Assembly (NCBI RefSeq): GCF_000464535.1
Contig: NW_006916189.1
Location: 62,001 to 126,000, forward strand
DNA: 64,000 bases
Source: Endocarpon pusillum Z07020
Lineage: Eukaryota > Ascomycota > Eurotiomycetes > Verrucariales > Verrucariaceae
Reading direction: 5' to 3'
In this document: in pieces, positions 35,359-44,988 of the stretch
Layout of the letters: every line of letters starts with the position of its first letter
Position numbering within the stretch: position 1 is the first letter of the stretch
Translations under genes and position numbers: made by a program
The notes under the pieces: model-generated
Database searches by the model: none
What the model was told of the DNA's origin: nothing
Seen by the model: the letters and a program-made list of their open reading frames with translations, nothing else

Positions 35359-35781
35359 GTCTCTCTCTGTCTCTCTCTCTCTTTCTCTCTCATGCAAATC
35401 ATTTTTACAAAACTTGCAATTAGGGAACTATATCAACTAACCACATCATTATCTCAGGATTTCGACGAAGCATTTCAAAGTCGCATCCATTTCAAGATCC
35501 ATTATAAACCGCTAGATGCAAAGCGAAGAGCAATTTTGTGGCGGAATCTACACCAGAGTTTGAATGGGTCAAACGGATCCATGTGGGATGAAGCCGTGTA
35601 CAGCCGGTTTGGTCAGGAGTTCGAAATTAACGGTAGGGAAATAAAGAACATCTTTAACACAGCTATATCGGTGGCAGAGTACGATAAGGAGATCCTAAAA
35701 GAGGAACATGTTCGGCGGGTATATGATCTTAGTTTGATATGGAGGCAAGGCGCTAATGAGGAGGAAACATCAGTAGATTAG
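33452..35781 (+). CDS. AAA-family ATPase with fungal N-terminal domain
   Basis: Five exons (33452-34313, 34363-34430, 34481-34961, 35023-35288, 35458-35781) join in frame to 666 aa. The ATG at 33452 is the first in frame. The N-terminal half (ELEDRWGYVKRTSRT, LEIRSPLIRKLLQVVCGDND, GTIVVAQRDYYEECYVVETL) resembles the DUF7025-type domain found with fungal AAA ATPases. The ATPase core has Walker A SGAPGLGKT, Walker B AILLLDEAD, sensor 1 LFLTTNR and the arginine-containing DFDEAFQSRIHF motif, followed by a lid with FGQEFEINGREIKNIFNTAI. Intron 1 is GC-AG (AG|GCAAGT). Intron 4 contains a long CT microsatellite. These proteins probably remodel protein complexes; the substrate is unknown. The gene is complete and without breaks, unlike its HET neighbour. 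Confidence 0.9.
35320..35392. repeat. CT microsatellite inside an intron
   Basis: A nearly pure CT run with interspersed CTGT units lies within the fourth intron (35289-35457) of the AAA ATPase gene and makes it about three times as long as the others. It sits upstream of the CAG acceptor as an extreme polypyrimidine tract. Confidence 0.95.
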
Positions 35782-37811
35782 ATGAATATTTATACTTCAC
35801 CAGACCAACTGGTTTAAGACACAATAAAATTTTCAAAACTTCAAGTAAAGCAAACTCCGCAACCCTGCCCCAAAAAATAGTTCGTAAGAGCTTTGCAAGC
35901 AATGTACCGTAGAAGGAAGCTAGCAGTTGCAGCCGAGTCCGATGATGAAGTGGATGAGTGGAATTCTATCTACCTGCAGAATCTATCTCTAGAAGGAGGA
36001 GAGGCTAATACTACTACTGCGCAGAGTGCGGTCACGTGACGCCAAGGATTTGGCTGTACGCGTACTATCGTTAGTACGTAAGGCCGATTCCACATCCGAG
36101 AGGCCCAAAAAAGTTGGAACACCTGGGTCTTGCTGACTCCTCAGTCACCTACTCAGCCTCTGCCCAAGGCTGCTCAGACGGCGCTCAGTCTCGGCTCAGT
36201 CTCGGCTCAGGTTGAAGCAACGACCGCTCCCGGGCTGGAAACAGAACAGGAACTTGGTGAGATCAATTTTGGCGTCGTATGTAGCGCTAGATGTTCGCAG
36301 TCCTGTTGGTAAGGTCGAGCATCTATCTCCCTTAGTATATACTATTTTAGGGTCAGTACCCACTCGGGTGACCGGCTGGTCTCTCTCTCAAACTTCGCGA
36401 CCAGTATTCAGCATTTCCACACCTACCTAGTCATTACATCATGTCTTGGCGATCTGTGGTTCGCAGCATTCGTAGCCTCCCGCTTTGTTTCTTGGTGGTT
36501 ACAATGTTGAGTATCGATGACTGAGTGTGGAGCAGGGAAATAGATCACAGTTCGAGTCGTGATCATCAGGACTGTCTTGATATTTAAAATATCTATTTGT
36601 CTTTCAATATCAACCCCTTTCTTTGATGCTAGACGGATACAACAGAAGGAGGATATGGTTGCGACAGGAGACCCGAGGACATGGCAGGGATGTTGTTATG
36701 AAAAAGCTATCATTCCATCGCGACGTGGGCATCTTTGTGTTCTCCTCTCATCTCCCGGATCACGATTCAATATTGTTACCCTACCCATGAGATTTCTGTG
36801 GGTTTATCTCTACAAGAAGAGTCTTGAGACAGACAAGAGACATGCGTATCTTGATCTTCCCTCCGACCAGATGTAGTAGGTCGAGGTCGCCAAGGGAGGT
36901 TCTATACTAGTAATAGTCCAAGAATTGTTCGCTCTGAAGCTCCCCTTTTTGCAATGCCTGTTCAGCGGGCTACTCCTCGGTCAGCTGTGTTCACAACGAG
37001 AGTATTGTTCATCCAGCGCATAAGAGTTGCAAAGCTTCCTCATACCGCCAGGACTTCGCTCTGGAGCAACCTCGCCATCCCATTTTCCCATTAATGGCAC
37101 CTCGATCGCTAGCGCGCCCAATCTCGATTCACGGCGTGGGCAAGTCGATGCGACTTGCACGATACGAAGCGAGCGCGCTTGAACGCCCTTCCCCCCAGCG
37201 CTCAGCTCTTGGCAGCCTAAGGAGAGGTACCATAGTAAATCTGCTCCGCACTCACCTTGATGCTCAACCCACCGAACGCCGCTTTTACCACCACACCTCA
37301 CCCATATATCACCCAGCCAGGGTGATTAGTGGGTGAGCATCGCGCGACTCTGCCTTGGATTTCATCGTCGCTGTTCCCTCGACCATGACGGTCGACCCGA
37401 GGAGCTAAAATTTGGTGCCAGAGAGCACAGGAGCAATTTGCTCGCTTCATGCCACAATGCAAAGACTTAAACCTGCCGCCCACCCCCCCTTTTTCTTCTT
37501 TCTCCTCCAAGGTTGGACTCTTTGGAGCATGCCTTGTTTCTCACATCACAGATGTTTTTATGATCCATTCTGGCCCTTATCTTCTCCATTAATCTTTATC
37601 AACGATATTTCCGTGCCCTTTTTACAGCTGTTATAATGGGCGAGCGAGAGGGTCACTGTCACTGAATTCAATAGCTACATAAAGAGTACATTTAAAACTG
37701 ACTATGAGAAACACATCCCCAAAAAACACCTCCAGTAGCTATGTTCATAATATAGCACTCAAATCAAGGACTAGCCATTCGTTCACCTGCATCATATCCA
37801 ATCTATCACGA
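35782..37811. other. intergenic region
   Basis: Two kilobases without a supported gene. A short direct repeat CTCAGTCTCGG occurs at about 36185-36209. An open frame at 36559-36876 starts with GTG and has no domain. Nothing else stands out. Confidence 0.45.
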
Positions 37812-40510
37812 TCATGTCTCCTCATAGTGATCATCTTCAACCCTCAAATCTTCTCCATATTCTCGCCTTGGATGAAAGTCTCGAAGTGCTTCCGGCACCT
37901 GAATCCGATCTAGGTGAACCTTGCTACAGCCCAGGGGACAACTTTGAGTGGCAGTATGCCTCATGCTTCTCGGTAAGCGACCCCAGACCCAGTCATACTC
38001 TCGTTCCCTATACTTGTCTTGACACCTAGCGATGCGTCCGAGAAAACTGAAATCCTGCCAAAACCATGATTCTTGCACTGCGTGCCGCTCATTTGATATT
38101 CCTTCGGTACAACTTCTCAGATCTCCCTCATCATCGATCCTGTCACTAACAATGAGGCCCAACCGCCATTTTGAATCCAAAGGGCAAAGGTGATATGTTC
38201 CCAACCATGAATTTCTGCCACAAGTTTCCTGCTTTGTATCATAAGCCACTTCTCTATGATTCATTTGTCGAGGTTGACTATGCGATCTCGAGGCAGAGGC
38301 TCGTGGACGAGATGCTCGCTGATGCATCAACATGATGGCACCCAAATCGTCTTGAACACAATCAACGAGCTCCTCGAAAGGCTCTTTTGATGCAGAAGGT
38401 CCATCTCTGAGATCGTAATATCTGGTCTGCATTCTCCTCTCCTCCACAAATTCCCAATGACCTTCATCCCTTTCTTTATCCGTCGGGTTCCATATGATCG
38501 TTCTCGGGAGATCGGGTTCCTCGGGAAATGCTCCTGGCGGTGGGTGAAGCTTTAATTTGTAGATACTAATGGGCCTACGAACCAGCAGACTCCAGTTTGC
38601 CGGTGTGGGTCCGTAAACAAGTTGCTCAACTCGCAAAGCGTAAGAAGACGCTTGATAGAATTTGGAAATTTCTTCAATGCCGAGTGATTTCCAGACTTGA
38701 CTCTCCTTATCGCCATAGTCGCGAAGGTCAAAGCCAGCTTGTTGAAGCATCCCAGTCCAGATTTGCATGGTTTCAAATATGATGGCACGAGAATGGTCGG
38801 TGACTTGCCAGTATTTTATGTCCAGAGCGTCCATGAGGGGTGTGCTTTCCAATTCTTCTTTTGCCTTAGAAGATGGGTGAGGGTCTATGTTTTGGTATAT
38901 TCCATCAATATACCACAGACATTTCCTTCGTGCAATACAAGAAGGATCAGCACCGTTATTTAACACACTTATTCCCAGATCAAGCCATCCTTGTAACTCA
39001 TCTTTCCCAGCACATGCGCGCAAAACCCACGACAGGTGGCATGCAATGTAGTGCAGAACTGAAATGCCATTGATACTTCTTAAAGAGGCAAGCCTCTGAT
39101 CGGATTGTTGCAAGCCGATGCATTTGAGAAACCCAGATGGCTTTATATCAGTATGGTGAAAGCCGACTCGGACGACAAAGTCGAATCTAATCTCTACTGG
39201 GAGGGAGAAGAATCCCGAATGTAAGTTCTCGAGAATTAAGTGGAGACACGGCGTATTAGGGCATAACTTTAGCCAGTAATAACCAAGCTCGGTATCATCA
39301 AGATCAGCATCGAAACCAGGAGCCTCAAGGAAAAGACGATACATTTCTACAGCATTTTTGCCGTCATTCAGGTTAACGTACCAACTTAGAGCGCGGCTCA
39401 GTACTGCCGCCTGGTCCGGCCAATCTGTTTGATTGAGAAGGTATCGACACACTTCGAGCTGCCCCTTCAAAGCAGCGGCCTAAAACCGGTTAGCCGTAAC
39501 ATACTCCAAAGTTTGGGGCTTACCTCAAGCAAGGTCCAATTGCGCCAACCCTCCTCGTACGTATCTAAGAGTGATGCTTCTCCGCTGGTAGTGAGCCTCT
39601 GCATCGCTGCAACATCTCCAAGCTCACAGTATCGAAAAATAAGCGAGTTCTCCGGAACGATGTTATAGGTATGCAAATGTAGACTCCAGAGAGATTGAGA
39701 GCTGGTCACCGAGAACTCCCATACGCGACGATAAAGTTGGCTCGGCAAGCGAATGCAAATATGTGCTCTCCTGTTCTTTCGCCGGGACTGCTTTACTGCA
39801 AGAGGGCGACCGCATTGTTTATGATCATCGCGGCTGCTTGACATATCGTCCGGATTGGTTTCAGCTTCTCCTCTTAACATCAGCTCCCTTGCTGTGGCTA
39901 TACGGGAGTCAGTGACGACCAGCTGACCCTGCTGTGGTACTGTTGGAGATTGAAGAAGTCGTCTCAGCTGTTGTGTAATATCGGCGTTTCCTGACCGTAT
40001 CTCCGCTTGGAGATCGCTCAGTAATGTGCTATTCCGGGCAAGCGTGTCATCATGCGCTTGATGTCGCCGTCTCTGCTCAGCGTCCATATAGATAATATAT
40101 GCAAGCTCTAGTGAGCTCTTTGCCCTCTCTAGATCATCAAAGAGCTCTTTCACTTCTCGTTCTTTATACACGGTGTACAATTTGCCCCCCACCCTGTTAT
40201 ATGCTGTCATGTAGTGCTCGATCTTGTCCACTAGTTGCTGTATTCGAAGGGTACTTTCTCGAAACGCTGTTATACATCGTGCAAGGAGGGCTCCGCTTTG
40301 CGCGTCATACTGCTGGTGATGTTCAAGTAGCTGTAACGCGGCGGCCATAGTTTCGAGGCTGGATACGTATTGCGAAATCGTTTGTGGCGCATTCTTCGCA
40401 GTAGAGAGCATTCTTTTGAGTTTCACAGCGCTCCCACTAAGCTGAATACCAAGCGAGACCAAGCTCACTCCTCCAGCAATTACCCCGAAAATTGCCTCAG
40501 CACCGGACAT
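37812..40510 (-). CDS. STAND-type N-terminal domain protein with ankyrin-like segment
   Basis: Exons 40510-39524 and 39479-37812 (44-bp intron, phase 0) encode 884 aa. The start is the ATG at 40510. The first 120 residues, AEAIFGVIAGGVSLVSLGIQ and SSLETMAAALQLLEHH, with later long helices, match the helical N-terminal domain seen on fungal NLR/STAND proteins (Helo-like or related). A linker with KQSRRKNRRAH follows. Around the intron, RYCELGDVAAMQRLTTSG through LLEAAALKGQLEVCRYLL is ankyrin-like. No P-loop or NACHT is visible. The C-terminal third is basic and unassigned. Proteins of this build are thought to act in fungal non-self recognition or stress signalling; here that is inference from the N-terminal domain and the neighbours. 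Confidence 0.8.
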
Positions 40511-41868
40511 TTCAGTCAATGAGCAAGAATTTGGCTGGAAAACTTTAGTGAGAGATCAAGTCAGTTCAATGGGCTGCTATGCCATCATGCGTTGGATATT
40601 GCAAAGCTGGCGCGATATAATCTTTTTGCAAGATGCGAAACAGAAAGTTATCCGACATGACGCAAAAGAGGTTAGATCGCTGCATGTAATGAAACACATC
40701 CAACGTTACTTAAGTTAGGCCGCAGAATAAGTAATACAGGTACGTCGGCTTGGCGTTGCGGTAGCTGAAAAGTGTTCACAGTTTCATTGACACGTACCGA
40801 CCTGGGTGGGGGAACTTTGGGTTCTACACCACTTACGTTGCTGGTGATGGTTGGAAAGCACTTTATAGAGAATCTTATGAACTAAATACTTGATTTATTC
40901 TTTGAACTGGTGGTATCCAATTCCTAATACTACAGGGGAGGCCTGAAGTAAGTAATATTAGTCTGGTTCTAAAAGCAGCTAGTTCTTAATACGACAACAT
41001 AGCGTTGTTATTCGTTGCTTCAAAGCTTATTTCTGTGTGCGTCCATTCCGATGAAGTAAATCATTACAGCTAACTTCTTTTGAGCAGAAGCTAGCTGTTC
41101 TGTACAGAGTGGGTGGTTTACATGTAAAGACACTAGCGCTGAGCTAACATTACTTCAGGCCCCCCGTAGTACTGAGTGAATCGAGCTACAACACAACCCA
41201 ACTTTCGTAATTTTTTGAATTGCTCAGAAGTCAAAGCACCTCTGACTTTCGGCACGTACTACGTAGTTTATGGATGTTCGTTACGCAGGTGGGAAAGACG
41301 GCGCGATTGATTGGCTTTTAAGAGATATCACATGCTGGGCGAGGCTACCAAAGGGACGCAGCTTTGACCTGTAGGTCGCCCAGTACGGAGTACTGTTGCC
41401 TTAAGATGCCGGTTTGGGATGGAGCAGCACCTGTACTCCGTATCTCACCCTGATCGGGGTGCGACCGGGCTGAGCGAGAGTGGCGTCAGCCTAGGCCCTG
41501 AGCGGTGGTGAGCTGAAGTCGGGCCAGACTTCCCCATGACTTGGCATCTATTTTAGGAATGTCACGATGGAGCCAAACACATAGAAAAAGCAGAGTTGGG
41601 GGAACGCCCAGATGAGGCTGGAAAGCCAAGAGGACGACGAAGTATGGCTCGAAGGTACAAGTACAGTACGCTGGACGGCTTGAGAGGCGAGGTTCTGGTC
41701 CTCTACATACCCAAAATCCCTCTCCGTCAAGTTCACACTATTTTATCTACTCACCCATCTGATCCCTCTCTTCTCCGAGAGCGCTGAAGAGGCACCTACC
41801 TTCCCATTATAACTAAACAAATCCATCACGACCCCCACCCAGCTCCACTGCCATCTTCCTGACCGAGC
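40511..41868. other. intergenic region with MITE copy B
   Basis: It holds a MITE (40930-41169), TACTACGTA (41257-41265), and TACGGAGTA (41384-41392) paired in inverted order with TACTCCGTA (41434-41442). No gene is seen. It is the right edge of the accessory-looking part of the window. Confidence 0.55.
40930..41169 (-). mobile_element. MITE copy B (TIR element, TA target duplication)
   Basis: A 240-bp element, the reverse-oriented relative of the 10501-10725 copy. The ends are CTACAGGGGAGGCCTGAAGT on the left and the reverse complement of CTACGGGGGGCCTGAAGTAA on the right. TA flanks both ends (40928-40929, 41170-41171). Homology to copy A continues through the interior with point differences and small indels. 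No coding capacity. Confidence 0.88.
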
Positions 41869-42360
41869 ATGTCATCGACCTCCTCCTCCTCCATCTCCAC
41901 CTGGTGGACCAACCTCTCCATCTACGCGCGCGCCGGTCTCGTGATCGGCTGCCTCCTGGCCTTCCTCTTCCTGTTCAGCACCATCGTGCTCTGCATCGTG
42001 CGGCGCGGCCGCCTCCTCACCAGCAGACGTCGTGGCGCCTCCGTCCCGAAACCGGCGTACAGAAGCCCCCAACCAGCAGCTGAGAGCAAATTCACGCACA
42101 GCACCACGGTCGAAGTCCAGGACGGCGACGAGGGCGCGTACGCAGGGCAGAGTCGTTCCGGGTTTGGGGCTGGGGCGATGCCGCCGCTGTTGGGGGAGGA
42201 GGTGGCGTTGCGGGAGTATGATGGGCGAGGGCGTGGGTATGGGTATGAGTATGGGTATGGGCACGCGCATGGGTATGGAGTTGGAGATAAGGGGGATGCG
42301 GACGGGTATGCGCGGGAAGAAGGTGTACAGAGAGAGCAGAGGACGTGGAATGCCGTGTGA
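41869..42360 (+). CDS. small single-pass membrane protein, Gly/Tyr-rich tail
   Basis: A single-exon ORF of 163 aa starts at the ATG at 41869. A Ser/Thr-rich N-terminus (MSSTSSSSISTWWTNLSIYA) is followed by one hydrophobic segment, GLVIGCLLAFLFLFSTIVLC, and a basic stop-transfer stretch VRRGRLLTSRRRG, predicting an N-out, C-in topology. The cytoplasmic tail has MPPLLGEEVALREYDGRGRG and then repeated YG/HG dipeptides coded by an imperfect GGGTAT hexamer run (about 42232-42280). The composition and GC-rich codons agree with the neighbouring conserved genes. Many Pezizomycotina have small membrane proteins of this layout; no function is known to me. Confidence 0.65.
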   Translation: MSSTSSSSISTWWTNLSIYARAGLVIGCLLAFLFLFSTIVLCIVRRGRLLTSRRRGASVPKPAYRSPQPAAESKFTHSTTVEVQDGDEGAYAGQSRSGFGAGAMPPLLGEEVALREYDGRGRGYGYEYGYGHAHGYGVGDKGDADGYAREEGVQREQRTWNAV

Positions 42361-42901
42361 GCAAATAGGTAGGTAGCAAGCAGTGCTTGACCTGGAGATG
42401 CATGAAGTGCTTTTTTTCTGAGCGTTCCTTGTACGGCAGCATTTCTTGGTTCATTATTAGATTAGCATGTCCTAGTATGCGTGGTTTTATAACAACCAGT
42501 CTTTCTTCTTGGCTTGGATTGTATCGTCCCGTTCACGCATTGCCCGCAACAAGTGGAAATCAGGCATCTAATATCGATCGACTCGGAGCGCTGTGCCTGA
42601 CACAACGCAATTAATCTATGTTATTTCCCCCGAGGTTTCTTAGACAGCCAAGCCGGACACCTCTCTTTTCTACTAGGAAAACTGCTTGTTCGGCAAGAAG
42701 GGGATGGCAGAAAAGAGCAATACTCGCCAGGCTAGATGTGTGTAGCTGCTACCAAGACCCGGGGGTTTCCAAACACTATGGAAAAGCGGAGTCAAGCACT
42801 GTTCTCCCGGTATCTCCACATGGACGCGCCTCGGCACCGATGAGTGTCCAGAACAGGATTAAAGTGCACTGAATGCTCACGTCCAATCTTTCCGTCTGGT
42901 G
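42361..42901. other. convergent intergenic region
   Basis: It lies between the 3' ends of the small membrane protein gene and ERG24. No gene or notable repeat is seen. Confidence 0.5.
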
Positions 42902-44442
42902 CTAGTAGATGCCCGGCACGATCCTGCTCTTCACCTTGGCGGTATACTTGTCCCAATCAGCACCATACTTCCTCCTGCACTTCTGCTCGTCTCTGCGCTC
43001 GCGGTGGATCAGCAAGATGGCAAAGTAGATGATGTAGAAATAGGTGAAGACCATGCCCCAGCCACGTGCATCACCCGGAACGACTTCTCTCGACTCGTTT
43101 CCGGTCAATGGGTTCTTGGACTTGTTGATAAGATAGCCGGCAATGCCCGTGGGGAGAGAGTAAGACCAAGACATGATCCAGTCTCCGAGGTAATTGATGT
43201 GGCGGGCACGGCCCCACCAGCCGGAGGTGAGCAGTCTTGAGCCATTGTGGGTGGGTATGGACTGCAGGTGCTTTACGCGGGGGTCTTTGGGATCGGTTCG
43301 GAAGCGGTTCTTCTCGTTGTTGGAGGCGCGGAAGATGTAGTATCCGAGTGCCTGGACGGCGAGGATGCCGGCGATGCCTGCGGGCCCGAGATGGACGGGG
43401 TGGACTGCGAGATAACGTGCCTGCAGGCTGTAGATGAAGGGAAGCCAGACCAGATCACCAAATGAAAGCATGAAGCCGAACCCGTCGGTGGTCACATCGA
43501 TGGTGGTCAGTATGGCGGGCTCCATGTAGAGAGCATCCAGCACGTATAGCATCTGGAAGGCGGTGATCAGGAGGATCGAGTCGGACACGGTACCGTGCTC
43601 GCGATACTGATGGGCGATGAAAGCAAGGTTGAGAATGATCCAGCCCAGCATGCCCGGCCGAAGTTCGCAGAACAGCTTGATATCGATAGACTGTCCACCG
43701 ATGACAGGAATTGACTCGGGAATGTCGATCCGAGGATTCAACTCTCGTCCGATAAAGAAGTCGTATATCATGTTGCCGCTGCGCCCGCCTTTGGCCAGCT
43801 CGCGGTGACTTAGGTTTGTTTGACCCGGGTGTGGCACGCTGAAAGAGACGAGGTACACGTAGATTGCAAGCAAGTACGAGATGATGAGGTTCGTTGTCAC
43901 GATCTGCGGCAGCTTGTCCCAGATAAAAGTCCACACCGGGAAGCTTGTACCCTGCGACAAAGTTCCAACGGCCAATGCCGCAAGAGTGAGAAGAGCGGAA
44001 GGAAAGGCATTAAACTTGTAGCTATGTTGTCCACCGCTGTCCAGTTTCACACCTTTCGACTCCACGCCGGGCAAGATCAATTGCATAGCAAGACTCAGAC
44101 CGTAGTAGGCCAGAACCCAGGCCGTTACTTTGGCGTCTATCAGACCGGACCATCCTTCCTTGGGCCACGGTGTTTCTGTTTTCAGCCTGGCCAGAGTGAG
44201 CGATTTGGGGTGCAGGAGTGATGGAGCTGGGCAGCCGGAGACATCGTTGCAGAGGAAAAGCGAGAGGTAGACGAGGACTGGAAGCCCGAAAATGAATGCC
44301 GCAGCTCCAAGTCTGCACACTCTCGATCAGCAGGGAAGCATTGGTGCATAGCGTGGACTCACGGCCCCCCAAACTCGTAGCCATGCTTTTCTACCGCTGA
44401 AGCAGCGGGCGCGTCCTTGTGCTTAGCCGGTCCTCTCGCCAT
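42902..44442 (-). CDS. ERG24: delta(14)-sterol reductase
   Basis: Exons 44442-44363 and 44312-42902 (50-bp intron) encode 496 aa. The short first exon reads MARGPAKHKDAPAASAVEKH then GYEFGGP and joins to LGAAAFIFGLPVLVYLS. The enzyme reduces the C14-C15 double bond left by Erg11 in ergosterol synthesis, in the ER membrane, using NADPH. Family features: several TM segments, IYDFFIGRELNPRID, ELRPGMLGWIILNLAF, TTDGFGFMLSFGDLVWLPFI, and the C-terminal signature LLTSGWWGRARHINYLGDWI followed by HRERRDEQKCRRKYGADWDK. The length fits the family (430-500 aa). It is the target of morpholine fungicides in the family. The divergent neighbour is the Mrl1-like gene about 550 bp away. Confidence 0.96.
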
Positions 44443-44988
44443 GATGCAAGGTGGTGTAGCTTTCACAATAGACGACTCTACAGAGAGTGTGGTGGTAGTG
44501 GTGTAGAGAGAACTACTCAGCTTGACAGTATCGAAGAAGAGAAGGATTGTGTTGCGCTACCAGCACCGGTACCGGTACCTGTACTTGTACTTCTACTCTC
44601 CCCAGCCTTTGCCCGGAAGTGATGATGCCGCATGACTTCACCTCCATGCTGCAAGCTGTCCCACCCTAAGCAGCCACTAAGAAACTAAGTAACCAAGATC
44701 CAGCAGGATCCGTAGCTAATGCAGGTCAAAGATGCAGCAGCCCCAACACCCGAGCATGCGGATTAGTTAGTTATGACTGACGCCTGAAGCATACGTAGTC
44801 TCTGCTCAGTTCTGATCTCCGTTTACCCATGTACTTACTACACAGTACGTTGTAAATCCAGACGGTCTGCAGATGAGCTGTGCATCTCCTCTCTTCAGCG
44901 ACCAGCAGACGGCAGCCTCGATCGAGCGCAGGCTCCTGAGCTGCGCCCACCGGCGCCTGATCGTCCTACCGCTCTCGACCATCCAACC
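44443..44988. promoter_or_regulatory. divergent promoter region, ERG24 / Mrl1-like
   Basis: A 546-bp region between two divergently transcribed genes. It has a GGTACC-type short repeat (ACCGGTACCGGTACCTGTAC at about 44564-44583). No binding site for a sterol regulator can be asserted from inspection. Confidence 0.45.

Noticed and set aside
36559..36876. 105-codon plus-strand frame
   Set aside because: It starts with GTG and has no recognisable family or splice partners.
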